DNA of 64,000 nt from Hyphomicrobiales bacterium (GCA_017305925.1 JAFKJW010000184.1:42730-106729), one strand, 5' to 3'. Shown: positions 44,295 through 53,806, numbered from the stretch's first letter. Numbers and translations are program-made. The notes: generated by a model not told the origin, from the sequence alone.

Positions 44295-45256
44295 ACGCGC
44301 CCAGCCGGACCCTTGCGCTGCCGAAGATCGCCAACACGCTCGAGGCCCGCATGCTCGGCCTCGCCGTCGTGCTCGCGATCATCCTGTCCTTCATCTCGCC
44401 GCACTTCTTCACCGAGCGCAACATGTTCAACATCCTCGACCAGTCGGTCGTGCTCGGCATCGTGGCTGTGGGCATGACGCTGGTCATCCTGACCGGGGGC
44501 ATCGACCTTTCGGTCGGTTCGGTCGCAGGCCTCACCGGCATCGTCCTGGCGCTCTTCCTGAAGGAGTTTCCAATTCCCGTGGCGATCGTTCTGGCGATCG
44601 GCTGCGGCGGCCTCATCGGGTTGTTTTCCGGTGTGCTGATCGCCGTATTCGGGCTTGCGCCCTTCGTGGTGACGCTCGGCGTGATGGCGATGGGGCGCAG
44701 CCTCGCCTATATCGTCTCGGGGCAGCGCTCGATTTCGGGCCTGCCGATGGGATTGCAGGACATCGTCTACACCACAGTCCTCGGCATCCCGACCAACGTG
44801 ATCTTCCTGCTCGGGCTCTACGTGGTCACATGGGCATGGCTGACCTATTCGAAGGGCGGCCGCACCATCTATGCGGTGGGCTCGAACATCGACGCCGCCC
44901 GGGCGGCCGGCCTCAACACGCTCTTCTATTCCATCTTTCCCTACGTCGCGGCGGGAGCGCTTTCCGCCACGGCAATGACGTTCTCGCTGGCGCAGATCAT
45001 GTCGGCCGATCCGATCGGCGGCAACCAGCTCGAACTCGACGCCATCGCCGCGGTGGTGATCGGCGGCGCCAGCCTCTATGGCGGCCGCGGCTCGATCTTC
45101 GGCACGCTGATGGGCGTGCTCATCATGGTGATGATCCGCAACGGGCTGAACCTGCTCGGCGTCTCGCCCTTCTGGCAAGGCACCGCCATAGGAGCGATCA
45201 TCATCCTCGCTTTGCTGGCCGAGCGGCTGATCACCTGGAAATCGCGCCGGGTATAG
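44291..45256 (+). CDS. Ribose-type ABC importer permease
   Basis: A 321-residue permease of the RbsC/AraH/XylH family with eight to ten hydrophobic segments. Recognisable motifs are GMTLVILTGGIDLSVGSVAG, FVVTLGVMAMGRSLAYIVSG and VVIGGASLYGGRGSIFGTLM. As in RbsC, a single permease gene is enough because the channel is a homodimer. It overlaps the ATPase stop by four bases and is followed 11 bases later by the lactonase-like gene, placing uptake and catabolism on one transcript. Confidence 0.93.
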   Translation: MNAPSRTLALPKIANTLEARMLGLAVVLAIILSFISPHFFTERNMFNILDQSVVLGIVAVGMTLVILTGGIDLSVGSVAGLTGIVLALFLKEFPIPVAIVLAIGCGGLIGLFSGVLIAVFGLAPFVVTLGVMAMGRSLAYIVSGQRSISGLPMGLQDIVYTTVLGIPTNVIFLLGLYVVTWAWLTYSKGGRTIYAVGSNIDAARAAGLNTLFYSIFPYVAAGALSATAMTFSLAQIMSADPIGGNQLELDAIAAVVIGGASLYGGRGSIFGTLMGVLIMVMIRNGLNLLGVSPFWQGTAIGAIIILALLAERLITWKSRRV

Positions 45257-45267
45257 GAGAGGATCAG

Positions 45268-47226
45268 ATGACGCTTGCCGAACCGTCCCGCGCCGTACGC
45301 CTCTACGGCACCGAGGAACTGCCGGCCGAGGAGCGGCCGTTGAAGGCCGGACCGCTCAGCGTGCTGTTCGACGGCGCCAACCTGCGCGACATCCGGATGC
45401 ATGGCGAGGAAGTGATCCGCGCCATTTCCTTCGTGGTGCGCGACAAGGACTGGGCAACGCTCATTCCCGCCATTGCCGATCTGGTCGTGGAGGAGAGCGC
45501 GGACCGTTTCCGTGTGAGCTATCGCGCTGGCGTCGCAGGCAAGGGCGAGGCCTTCGACTATACGGTCGAGATCGAGGGCACGGCGGCGGGCGTCCTGACC
45601 TATGCGGGGCGCGGGCATAGCTCGACCGGGCTTCTCACCAACCGCACCGGTTTCGTCGTGCTGCATCCGATCGAGGGAGTCAGCGGCGCGCCGGCCACCA
45701 TCACCCATACCGGCGGAGAGAAGGTCGAGACGCGCTTTCCCGACCTCATCGACCCGATCCAGCCGATGATGGACCTTCGCGAAATCTCGCATCGCACGCC
45801 GCGCGGGCAGAATGTCCGCTGCCTGATGGAAGGCGACGGGTTCGAGATGGAGGATCAGCGGAACTGGACAGACGCGTCCTACAAGACCTATGTCCGGCCT
45901 CTGGCCCTCCCCTGGCCTTATCGGATCGAGCCGGGCGAAGTGCTCGATCAGAAGATTACCGTGACAATCACCGGCGCGCCCGGCGGGGCTCCGCCGCAAA
46001 GGGGCGGAGACGTGGTCGCGCTGACGCTCGGCGGCGCGCGGGGCGCGATCCCGCCGCTCGGCGTCGGGCTCCAGCCGGAAGACGCCGCCGCGACCCTTGC
46101 CCATGCCGGCACGCTTCGGAAGCTCGGCCTGTGGCACGTGATCTGCCATCACGATCCGCGCCGCGGCCACGATGCGGCGACGCTGGCAAAACAGGTCGAG
46201 GCCGCGCGGGCGATCGGTGCCGAGCCGTGGCTCGAAGCCGTGGTGGAGCATGTCGACGATGCCGGCGCGGCGGCCGAAATCGGCGCGCTCGGCGGAGTCG
46301 CCGCCACGCTCGGCCATCCGTTCGGCACCGTGCTGGTCTCGCCGGCGCCCGACCTCAAATGCACGTTGCCCGGCAGCGTCTGGCCGCCCGCCCCGGACGC
46401 AGGGAAGCTTTACGCCGCCACGCGCGCCGCCTTCCCGAAGTCGCGCGTCGGCGGCGGCATGTTCTCCTTCTTCACGGAGCTGAACCGCAAGCGGCCGCCG
46501 ACGGAGGCCATCGACCTCGTGACCTTCACGACGGCCGCGATCTTCCACGCCGGGGACGACCGCTCCATGATGGAGACGCTTGAGTGCCTGCCGCATATCG
46601 CGCGGACGGTGCCTGCCATCGCCAAGGGTCTTCCCTATTCGGTAGGGCCATCGGCGATCGGCCTGCGCGACAATCCCTATGGCGAGGCGCCGGTCGCCAA
46701 TCCGGGCAACATCCGCCAAGCGGTGAACTTCAACGATCCGCGCCAGCGCGGCGTCATGGGAGCGGCCTGGAACCTCGGCTATTTCGCGGCTTTCGCCGAA
46801 GGCGGCGCGGCGGCGGTCGCGCTGGGCGGCGCCGTGGGGCCGTTCGGCGTGCTGTCGGTGCCGATGCCGTTTTCCCAGCCCTGGTTCGAAGGCAGGGGCG
46901 AATTCTACCCGATATGGCACGTCGTGCGGGGCCTGGCGAGGCTCAGGGGCTCTGCGCTCCGGCCGGTCGTTTCCTCCGTTCCGGGAGCGGTGCGCGGCAT
47001 CGCGGCGGAGACGGAAAACGGCATCGAGCTGTGGCTCGCAAACCCATCGCCCGACCCGCTCGAGCTGCGCCTTCCGGAGGGCTTCACGCAGGCCGCGATG
47101 CTCGATGCGGCATCCTTCGTCGCGGCGTCCCGCAACGCGGATCTCCTCGACGGGCCGGCACCGCTGGCGACGCGAAACCTGTCGCTGGACGCCTACGCCG
47201 TCGTGCGCGCGACCGGCCGTTCCTGA
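45268..47226 (+). CDS. D-apionate lactonase-like (ApnL-like) sugar-acid protein
   Basis: A 652-residue protein without a signal peptide. Conserved-looking blocks are GPLSVLFDGANLRDIRMHGE, NRTGFVVLHPIEG, ETRFPDLIDPIQPMMDLREI and FEMEDQRNWTDASYKTYVRP. These match my memory of the ApnL family, which hydrolyses D-apionolactone in apiose breakdown. This recall could not be checked here. The C-terminal half has a (beta/alpha)-rich region (HVICHHDPRRGHD; AVNFNDPRQRGVMGAAWNLG) that could be a TIM-barrel-like fold. Position between a ribose-type importer and DenD-OtnK-OtnC supports a role on a sugar acid or lactone. ATG 45268 follows AGGAGAGGA. Confidence 0.6.
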   Translation: MTLAEPSRAVRLYGTEELPAEERPLKAGPLSVLFDGANLRDIRMHGEEVIRAISFVVRDKDWATLIPAIADLVVEESADRFRVSYRAGVAGKGEAFDYTVEIEGTAAGVLTYAGRGHSSTGLLTNRTGFVVLHPIEGVSGAPATITHTGGEKVETRFPDLIDPIQPMMDLREISHRTPRGQNVRCLMEGDGFEMEDQRNWTDASYKTYVRPLALPWPYRIEPGEVLDQKITVTITGAPGGAPPQRGGDVVALTLGGARGAIPPLGVGLQPEDAAATLAHAGTLRKLGLWHVICHHDPRRGHDAATLAKQVEAARAIGAEPWLEAVVEHVDDAGAAAEIGALGGVAATLGHPFGTVLVSPAPDLKCTLPGSVWPPAPDAGKLYAATRAAFPKSRVGGGMFSFFTELNRKRPPTEAIDLVTFTTAAIFHAGDDRSMMETLECLPHIARTVPAIAKGLPYSVGPSAIGLRDNPYGEAPVANPGNIRQAVNFNDPRQRGVMGAAWNLGYFAAFAEGGAAAVALGGAVGPFGVLSVPMPFSQPWFEGRGEFYPIWHVVRGLARLRGSALRPVVSSVPGAVRGIAAETENGIELWLANPSPDPLELRLPEGFTQAAMLDAASFVAASRNADLLDGPAPLATRNLSLDAYAVVRATGRS

Positions 47227-48260
47227 TGTCGCCGCACAGCATTCGGGAAGCCACGGGAAGGGACGGAAAGCCCATGCATGTACTCGTCATCGGCGCAGGC
47301 GGAATGATCGGGCGCAAGCTCGCGACCGAACTTGCGCGGACAGGATCGCTCGGCGGCGCGGAGATTAAGCGGATGACCCTCGCCGACGTGACGCCGCCGC
47401 CCGTGCCGGCTGGCGAGGTAGAAGCCATCGACGCGCTTGCCGTGGACATTTCCGCTCCGGGTGCGGCCGAGAGGCTCGCCTCGCTGCGGGCCGACGTGAT
47501 CTTCCATCTGGCCGCCATCGTGTCCGGCGAGGCGGAGCGCGATTTCGAGAAGGGCTACCGTATCAATCTGGACGGCACGCGCCTGCTGTTCGAGGCGATC
47601 CGGCTGGAAGGGGAGAGACAGGCCTATCTCCCGCGCCTGGTGTTCACGTCCTCCGTCGCGGTCTACGGCGCGCCGTTGCCGGACCCGATTCCCGACGATT
47701 ACATCCTCGCGCCGCTGACCAGCTACGGCACGCAGAAAGCCATCTCCGAACTGCTGCTCGCGGATTATTCGCGCCGCGGATTCTTCGACGGCGTGGGCAT
47801 AAGGCTGCCGACCGTCGTCATCAGGCCCGGCGCTCCGAACGCGGCGGCCTCCGGCTTCTTCTCCGGCATATTGCGCGAGCCGCTCGCGGGTGAGCGTTCG
47901 GTCCTGCCGGTCAAGGAGACGGTCAAGCACTGGCTTGCCAGCCCGCGTTCGGCGGTGGCCTTCCTGATCCATGCCGCGACGCTGGAAACGTCCGGCCTGG
48001 GCGCGCGCCGCACGCTGAACATGCCGGGTGTCGCGGCGACCGTCGCCGACCAGATCGCCGCGCTGAGGCGTGCCGCGGGACCCGACGCCGAAGCGCTGAT
48101 CGACCGCAAGCCCGACGAGACGATCGAAAGGATCATCGCCGGGTGGCCGAAATCCTTTGCGCCGGAGCGCGCGGCGGGCCTCGGCTTCTCCGCCGAGACC
48201 ACCGTCGACGAACTGATCGAGGTCTATCTGGCGGACGATGCCCCGAATGCGGCTTCCTAG
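47226..48260 (+). CDS. denD: D-erythronate dehydrogenase-like short-chain (extended SDR) enzyme
   Basis: An NAD-dependent epimerase/dehydratase-family protein. It has GxxGxxG in VLVIGAGGMIGRKLATEL, NAD contacts in VIFHLAAIVSGEAERDF, the catalytic YxxxK in SYGTQKAISELLL, and GIRLPTVVIRPG. DenD oxidises D-erythronate at C2 and is encoded with OtnK and OtnC in four-carbon acid-sugar clusters. Both of those follow here directly, which supports the call. The ATG at 47226 overlaps the previous stop (TGATG). An internal ATG at 47274 with GGGACGGAAAG upstream would give the more usual N-terminus (MHVLVIGAGG), so the start is uncertain. Confidence 0.83.
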   Translation: MSPHSIREATGRDGKPMHVLVIGAGGMIGRKLATELARTGSLGGAEIKRMTLADVTPPPVPAGEVEAIDALAVDISAPGAAERLASLRADVIFHLAAIVSGEAERDFEKGYRINLDGTRLLFEAIRLEGERQAYLPRLVFTSSVAVYGAPLPDPIPDDYILAPLTSYGTQKAISELLLADYSRRGFFDGVGIRLPTVVIRPGAPNAAASGFFSGILREPLAGERSVLPVKETVKHWLASPRSAVAFLIHAATLETSGLGARRTLNMPGVAATVADQIAALRRAAGPDAEALIDRKPDETIERIIAGWPKSFAPERAAGLGFSAETTVDELIEVYLADDAPNAAS

Positions 48261-48281
48261 TCCGGTATTGGAGAAACACTG

Positions 48282-49547
48282 ATGTTGCTCGGCTGTATCG
48301 GCGACGATTTTACCGGGTCCTCCGACCTGGCCAACACGCTCGCCAAGGGCGGCATGCGGACCGTCCAGTATAACGGCGTTCCGGTGGCGGATGCGGACCG
48401 TTCGGTCGAGGCGGGCGTCGTCGCGCTGAAGACGCGAACCGTTCCGGCGGCCGAGGCCGTCGCGCAGTCGCTGGCGGCACTGGCGTGGCTGCGGCGGCAG
48501 GGCTGCCGCCAATACCTCTTCAAATACTGCTCGACCTTCGATTCGACGCCAGAGGGGAATATCGGGCCGGTGCTCGATGCTCTCGGCGATGCGCTGGGCG
48601 CGCCGCGCTCGGTCGTGTGCCCGGCTTTTCCGGCGACCGGCAGGTCGATCTACCAGGGGCACCTCTTCGTCAACGACAGGCTGCTCAGCGAATCCGGCAT
48701 GGAAAAACATCCGCTCACTCCGATGACGGATCCCGATCTGAGACGCTGGCTCGGCCGGCAGACGAGCCGCGCGATCGGTCTTGTCCCCTATACCGTCGTG
48801 GCCGAGGGAAGCGGCGCGATCAGGAACGCGCTAGAAGCTGCGTCCCGGCGCGGCGACCGTTACGTCGTGGTCGACGCGATCCTCGACAGGGACCTCGCCG
48901 CCATCGGCGAAGCGGCCGAAGACGACGTTCTCCTGAGCGGCGGCTCGGGGATAGCGCTCGGGCTTCCGGCCAATTTCCGGCGTGCCGGATTGATCGGCGC
49001 GGCGGCCACGCACTGGACGGGGAGGCAGGGGCCGGTGGCTGCGCTCTGCGGCTCGTGCTCGATCATGAGCCGGCGCCAGATCGCCGAGCACGCGAAAAAT
49101 CATCCGGCGCGGGCCGTCGAGGTCGACGATATCGTCGCAGGCGCGGCCGACCCGGCTGAGTATGCCGGCTGGGCCATCGACCGGCAGCCGGACGGGATAC
49201 CGCTGATATATTCCTCGGCCGAACCCGAGGTCGTTGAAGCCGCGCAGAAGCGCCACGGGAAGGAGCGCCTCGCCGCAGCCGTCGAAGGCTTTTTCGAGGA
49301 TCTGGCCCGCCAGCTTTCATCGCGCGGCCTCTGCCGGCTGGTGACGGCAGGCGGCGAGACATCGGGCGCCGTGGTGTCGGCGCTGGGCATCTCGTCCTTC
49401 GAGATCGGGCCGGAGATAGATCCGGGCGTTCCCGCCCTGAAGTCCGGCGACCCGGACATGGTCCTCGCTCTGAAGTCCGGCAATTTCGGCTCGGTCGGCT
49501 TCTTCGAAAAGGCGGCCGGAATCCTTGCGGGAGGTACCGCGCCATGA
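48282..49547 (+). CDS. otnK: 3-oxo-tetronate 4-kinase (four-carbon acid sugar kinase family)
   Basis: A 421-residue DUF1537-family kinase. Diagnostic segments are CIGDDFTGSSDLANTLAKGG at the N-terminus, FKYCSTFDSTPEGNIGPV, CPAFPATGRSIYQGHLFVND, and FEIGPEIDPGVPALKSGD followed by LALKSGNFG. OtnK phosphorylates 3-oxo-tetronate at O4. The next gene, which overlaps by four bases, encodes the OtnC decarboxylase for the product, and the preceding gene resembles DenD, so the pathway assignment is strong. Ribosome site and ATG are ordinary (GGAG, 48282). Confidence 0.92.
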   Translation: MLLGCIGDDFTGSSDLANTLAKGGMRTVQYNGVPVADADRSVEAGVVALKTRTVPAAEAVAQSLAALAWLRRQGCRQYLFKYCSTFDSTPEGNIGPVLDALGDALGAPRSVVCPAFPATGRSIYQGHLFVNDRLLSESGMEKHPLTPMTDPDLRRWLGRQTSRAIGLVPYTVVAEGSGAIRNALEAASRRGDRYVVVDAILDRDLAAIGEAAEDDVLLSGGSGIALGLPANFRRAGLIGAAATHWTGRQGPVAALCGSCSIMSRRQIAEHAKNHPARAVEVDDIVAGAADPAEYAGWAIDRQPDGIPLIYSSAEPEVVEAAQKRHGKERLAAAVEGFFEDLARQLSSRGLCRLVTAGGETSGAVVSALGISSFEIGPEIDPGVPALKSGDPDMVLALKSGNFGSVGFFEKAAGILAGGTAP

Positions 49548-50197
49548 ACGAGGAAACACGCCTGCGCGAACAGATCGTCACGGTCGCCGCATCCCTGTTC
49601 GCGCGCGGGCTGACCGCCGGCAGCTCCGGCAATATCTCCGCGCGGCTCGGCGACGGCCGGCTTCTGGTGACGCCGACCGGCTCGTCCTTCGGGGCGCTCG
49701 ATCCGGCGCGGCTTTCGCTGTTCGACGCGGAGGGGCGCTTCGTCAGCGGCGACAAGCCGACCAAGGAGATGCCGCTGCACTCGGCGTTCTACGAGACGCG
49801 CGGGGCGCGGACCGGTGCCGTCGTGCATCTCCATTCGACGCATTCCGTGGCGGTGTCGCTGCTGCCCGACATCGACCCCGACAGCGTCTTCAAGCCGCTG
49901 ACGGCGTATTCGATCATGCGGCTCGGCAAGGTGAAGCTGCTGCCCTACATCCGGCCGGGGGACCCAGCGATGGGCGACGCCGTGCGCGGTCTTGCGGGCA
50001 AGCGTTCGGCGGTGCTGCTCGCCCACCACGGGCCGGTCGTCGCGGGCAAGGACCTGGAAGCAGCCGCCTACGCGATGGAGGAGTTGGAGGAGACGGCAAA
50101 GCTGACGCTGCTCACGCATGGGCTGCGGCCCAAAATCCTGACGACGGCCGAGGTGCGCGACCTGGTCGCACATTTCGACATCGAGTGGGACGACTGA
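49544..50197 (+). CDS. otnC: 3-oxo-tetronate 4-phosphate decarboxylase (class II aldolase family)
   Basis: A 217-residue class II aldolase/adducin-fold enzyme. GLTAGSSGNISARLGDGRLL binds phosphate, KPTKEMPLHSAFYETR contains the acid/base glutamate, and HLHSTHSVAVS with the later LLAHHGPVVAG supply the zinc histidines. OtnC converts 3-oxo-tetronate 4-phosphate to dihydroxyacetone phosphate and CO2. It overlaps otnK by four bases and ends the cluster. The isomerase OtnI, which would link DenD to OtnK, is not found in the window. Confidence 0.9.
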   Translation: MNEETRLREQIVTVAASLFARGLTAGSSGNISARLGDGRLLVTPTGSSFGALDPARLSLFDAEGRFVSGDKPTKEMPLHSAFYETRGARTGAVVHLHSTHSVAVSLLPDIDPDSVFKPLTAYSIMRLGKVKLLPYIRPGDPAMGDAVRGLAGKRSAVLLAHHGPVVAGKDLEAAAYAMEELEETAKLTLLTHGLRPKILTTAEVRDLVAHFDIEWDD

Positions 50198-50772
50198 CGC
50201 GGTTCTCGGCCAATCCGGACGATGCAGTGGAGGCCGCCGCGCCACATGGCATCGGCCTGCCGATCGTGAGGGGCGACCCGCCAGCCGTTTGCGACTTTAC
50301 ATGGTCCTCAGGACAGACAAAGGCGCAGCCTGTAGTTTCGGATTTCTGATTGGGCGAACTGCAAAAGCGGGATCGTCGCCATTCGTCCAGCAATGGAATC
50401 GGCCACCATCGGCATGGTGGAGAGATTGGCGGAACCTGCCTGGCTCGACATTGCGATCCGTGGGCGATTGGGCTGCCATTTTGGTATCGCCGAAGACGTG
50501 GGTCATTCGCCCAATGTCAGGTTGGTGCCGGTGCACCGATGGAGACCGATATCGCCGGGCGGCAATGTGACAATGACGCCGGCGGCAATTCATAGCACCC
50601 CGCTGGCGTCTCCGTGCTCGACAGAACCGCGGCTGTCCTTGCCTCCGTGTCGGGCCGTCGAAACGGTGATACGTCGAGAAGTATGTCGATAGCGTTTTAC
50701 CTATCATGCAATAATGGACCTATGGACATCGTCATGATATGAATCCGCCATGGGTCGGACTGGAGGGTGACG
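50198..50772. other. 575-base intergenic region without a supported gene
   Basis: Short frames on both strands (for example 50289-50570 and 50393-50692, plus; 50297-50707, minus) have no family resemblance, no ribosome site and atypical composition. The region is less GC-rich than its surroundings, especially 50,680-50,745. A 7-bp hairpin (CCACCAT/ATGGTGG, 50403-50420) and a perfect palindrome CGGTGCACCG (50529-50538) are present. It may hold a decayed gene or the control region of the downstream dehydrogenase. I cannot tell which. Confidence 0.5.
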
Positions 50773-52044
50773 ATGCGTGTAGTCGTTGTGGGGGCCGGCA
50801 TTTCGGGGACGATGACGGCCTATTTCCTCCATCGGGCGGGCTGCGAGGTCACGGTCGTCGAGCGTGAGTCCGGTGCCGCGGACGCCACCAGTTTCGGGAA
50901 TGGCGGCGTTATAGGCTGCACCCAGGTCGAGCCGTGGGCACAGCCGGGACTGCCGCTCAAGCTGCTCAAATGGATCGGCCGCGAGGATGCACCGGTCCTG
51001 GTGCGTGTTGGCCAGATACCCCATGTCATGGGGTGGGGACGCCGTTTCCTGGCGCGATGCAACGCCGCCGATGCGCGGGATGCGCTTGCGGTGAACGTCA
51101 GGCTGACGCTTTACTGCCTTGAGCAGTTCGCGGCATTGCGCGAGCGCGAGAAGATGACAGGCGAGGAATACGATCTCGGCCTCAACGGGGCCTACAAGCT
51201 TTTCTTCACGCCGGAGGCGTTCGCGCACGCGCGCGAGTTCGGCAAGGAACTCGCCGGGCTGGGGGCGCCCGTCGAAGCGCTGGATTCCCGGGCGGCGGCC
51301 GAGCGGGAGCCGGCGCTCGGCCCGATCGGCGACCACCTCTCCGGGGTCCTCGCCTTCCCGAAGGAGGAGATCGGCGACTGCAGGAAGTTCACGCGATGGA
51401 TGGCGGACCGGCTGCAACGCGCCGGCGTCAGGTTCCTCTACGGAACCGGCGTCAGCAGGTTCCGCGTCGAGTCGGGCCGCGTGCGGGCGGTGGATACCCA
51501 CAAGGGGCCGCTGGACGCCGACGCTTTCGTCGTGGCCGCCGCGAGTTGGACGCCGGGACTCCTGAAGGACATCGGCATCCGGGTGCCGGTCATCCCCGTC
51601 AAGGGCGTCAGCATCACCGTGCCGGCAACGCCGTGGGAAGGCGCCCTGCAGTCGGCCGTCATCGATTATTCGCGCCTTTTCGGGCTGATCCGCATTGGCG
51701 ACCGGCTCCGCGTCTCCGGATCGGCGGAGGTGACCGGCCACAACACGGTGCCCTCGCCCGCCCGCTGCAAGGCGCTCGTGGACAGCGTGCTCGAGATCTT
51801 TCCCCAGTTCGCAGCCTGCATGAAGGCCGGCCCGCCCCTCTACTGGGCCGGGCTGCGGGGCAACTCGCCCGACGGCGTTCCGATCCTCGGCCGGACACCC
51901 GTCGGCAATCTGTTCCTCAATGTGGGACACGGGCCGGAGGGGTGGTCGACCTCGTGCGGCGGAGCAAGGCTCGTCGCGGCGGCGGTGACGGGCGAGCGGC
52001 CGGAAATCTCGATGGCCGGCCTGGAGTACTCCCGTTTTCATTGA
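50773..52044 (+). CDS. FAD-dependent D-amino acid dehydrogenase-like protein (DadA family)
   Basis: A 423-residue FAD oxidoreductase of the DAO superfamily. The N-terminal MRVVVVGAGISGTMTAYFLH binds ADP. SFGNGGVIGCTQVEPWAQPG is close to the DadA second motif, and WAGLRGNSPDGVPILGRTP with VGHGPEGWSTSCGGARLVA forms the C-terminal FAD site. DadA-type enzymes deaminate D-amino acids and pass electrons to the membrane chain. The ATG at 50773 with GGAGGG five bases upstream is preferred over the GTG at 50767. It stands alone, convergent with the sugar importer. Unlike the relative at 4207-5317, its C-terminal motif is intact. Confidence 0.88.
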   Translation: MRVVVVGAGISGTMTAYFLHRAGCEVTVVERESGAADATSFGNGGVIGCTQVEPWAQPGLPLKLLKWIGREDAPVLVRVGQIPHVMGWGRRFLARCNAADARDALAVNVRLTLYCLEQFAALREREKMTGEEYDLGLNGAYKLFFTPEAFAHAREFGKELAGLGAPVEALDSRAAAEREPALGPIGDHLSGVLAFPKEEIGDCRKFTRWMADRLQRAGVRFLYGTGVSRFRVESGRVRAVDTHKGPLDADAFVVAAASWTPGLLKDIGIRVPVIPVKGVSITVPATPWEGALQSAVIDYSRLFGLIRIGDRLRVSGSAEVTGHNTVPSPARCKALVDSVLEIFPQFAACMKAGPPLYWAGLRGNSPDGVPILGRTPVGNLFLNVGHGPEGWSTSCGGARLVAAAVTGERPEISMAGLEYSRFH

Positions 52045-52049
52045 GCGCC

Positions 52050-52077
52050 CGATCGGGACCGCGCTCCGGCCCGATCG
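52050..52077. terminator. Candidate bidirectional hairpin between convergent genes
   Basis: CGATCGGG (52050-52057) and CCCGATCG (52070-52077) form a perfect 8-bp stem around a 12-base loop. They sit in the 33-base gap between the DadA-like gene and the convergent permease gene. No T-tract is present on either side, so termination strength is uncertain. Confidence 0.5.
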
Positions 52078-52902
52078 TCAGCCCTTGACGGCACCGAGCG
52101 AGATGCCGCGCACGAGGAACCGCTGGAAGCAGGCCACCGCCAGGAACACCGGCACTGTGCCGAGCACGGACAAAGCCGAGATTTTTGCCCAGAACGTCGA
52201 TTGCGCGCCGAAATACTGGCTGACCTGAACGGGATAGGTCAGCACCTGGGTGCGCGTCAGCACCAGGGCGAAGAGGAACTCGTTCCACGAGAAGATGAAG
52301 GCGAATACCGCCGTGGCGAAAAGCCCGCTGCCCGCAAGGGGGATGACGACGATCCAGAGCACCTGCCAGCGGCTGGCGCCGTCGATGAAGGCGGCCTCCT
52401 CCAGCTCGATGGGAATCTCCTGGATGTAGCCTCGCATCATCCAGATCACGTAGGGCAGCGCGAAGGCGGTATAGAGCAGGATGAGGCCGGTATAGGTGTC
52501 CGTCAGCCCGATGCGGGCGTAGACGAGGAAGATCGGAAAGACGACCGCGATCGGCGGCAGCAGGCGCTGCGAGAGGATCCACAAGGCCAGATTCTTGCCG
52601 CCGGTTTCGAAGCGCACGAGCGAATAGGCGCAAAGCGTACCCAGGGCCATCGCGATGACCGTGCTTGTCCCCGCGATCACGAAGCTGTTCCAGATCGTCC
52701 AGACGTCGCCGTCGCGGAAGAGCACCCAGAAGTTGCCGAACTGCGGCGTCGCCGGATACCAGGCCGGCGGCGAGCGGAAGATCTCGCGCGGCGTCTTCAG
52801 GGAGACGGCGAACATCCAGTAGACCGGGAACAGGAAGACGACCGTGATGCACAGGGTCGCCGCATACCATCCCGCGGCGCCGATGCTTGCGCGCAGCCTC
52901 AT
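52078..52902 (-). CDS. Sugar ABC importer permease, MalG-like
   Basis: A 274-residue permease with a first helix in AATLCITVVFLFPVYWMFAV, followed by SLKTPREIFRSPPAWYPATP, the periplasmic start typical of carbohydrate MalG-like permeases. The docking loop is IELEEAAFIDGASRWQVLWI. The ATG at 52902 overlaps the preceding permease by four bases. The upstream continuation of the open frame is a shadow. No ATPase gene accompanies this importer, so it must borrow one. Confidence 0.92.
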   Translation of the reverse strand: MRLRASIGAAGWYAATLCITVVFLFPVYWMFAVSLKTPREIFRSPPAWYPATPQFGNFWVLFRDGDVWTIWNSFVIAGTSTVIAMALGTLCAYSLVRFETGGKNLALWILSQRLLPPIAVVFPIFLVYARIGLTDTYTGLILLYTAFALPYVIWMMRGYIQEIPIELEEAAFIDGASRWQVLWIVVIPLAGSGLFATAVFAFIFSWNEFLFALVLTRTQVLTYPVQVSQYFGAQSTFWAKISALSVLGTVPVFLAVACFQRFLVRGISLGAVKG

Positions 52903-53792
52903 CGGGCGACCTCCAGCCGCCGCAGGGCCGCCATAAGCAGCGCCGAGAGCGCTATCACCAGCACGACCACCAGGGCTCCCACGAAACTCGTGTCGAACTC
53001 CTGGAAACCCCTGACATAGGCATAGATCGAGATCGTCTCCGTCGAGGTGCCGGGGCCGCCCCGCGTGAGCTGCCACACGATGTCGAAGATCCGCAGGAGA
53101 TCTAGGCTGCGGATCAGCAGCGCGATGGACACGATGGGCATGATGGCAGGCAGCGTCACGAAGCAGAAGATCTGCCACTTCGAGGCGCCGTCGAGCGCGG
53201 CAGCCTCCTGCTGCTCGTGATCGACGTTGGAGAGGGCGGCCAGCAGGATCAGGAACATGAAGGGCGTCCACTGCCAGACGTCGCATATGATGATGGCCGG
53301 GTAGGCGAAGCGCGGGTCGATGGCCCAGAGGATGGAAACGCGCTCGCCCGCCAGCCAGCCGATCATCTGGTTGATCGGGCCGAAGCGGTCGTCGAACATC
53401 AGCCGCCACATCGACCCGGCCACCATCGGCGAGACGACGGTCGGGATGATGAGAAGCGCCACGAAGAGGCGCTTCAGCGGGCGGTCCTCCAGGAAGTGCA
53501 GCGCCAGCGCCATGCCGAGCCCGAGTTGCAGCGGCAGGGCCACTGCCGCGATGGCGAACGTATGCGCCAGCGCGAGCCCGAAGCGCCCGTCCTCGAACAG
53601 CCGGACGTAGTTGGCCAAGCCGGCAAAGCCGGTGTCCGACGCCGTGAGGGTAAGCCGCTGGAAGCTCACCACGATCGAATACAGCAGCGGGAAAAGGCCG
53701 AATAGCGCCATGATGAGGACGGCCGGCGCCGCCAGCGCCACGGCAAAGCCGCGATCCTGCCGGCCGCCCTTGTTTCCCGATGCCTGTGCCAT
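52899..53792 (-). CDS. Sugar ABC importer permease, MalF/UgpA-like
   Basis: A 297-residue permease. A short charged N-terminus (MAQASGNKGGRQDRG) precedes helices beginning FAVALAAPAVLIMALFGLFP. The docking loop reads HEQQEAAALDGASKWQIFCF. ATG 53792 was chosen over the open frame at 53897 because it gives the typical N-terminus. It lies 14 bases after the binding-protein gene and overlaps the next permease. Together they form the channel of a carbohydrate importer. Confidence 0.92.
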   Translation of the reverse strand: MAQASGNKGGRQDRGFAVALAAPAVLIMALFGLFPLLYSIVVSFQRLTLTASDTGFAGLANYVRLFEDGRFGLALAHTFAIAAVALPLQLGLGMALALHFLEDRPLKRLFVALLIIPTVVSPMVAGSMWRLMFDDRFGPINQMIGWLAGERVSILWAIDPRFAYPAIIICDVWQWTPFMFLILLAALSNVDHEQQEAAALDGASKWQIFCFVTLPAIMPIVSIALLIRSLDLLRIFDIVWQLTRGGPGTSTETISIYAYVRGFQEFDTSFVGALVVVLVIALSALLMAALRRLEVAR

Positions 53793-53806
53793 GTCCGGCC
53801 CGCGGC

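Noticed and set aside
50289..50707. Overlapping short frames on both strands in the 575-base gap
   Set aside because: They have no family resemblance or ribosome sites, and composition does not match coding sequence of this window.
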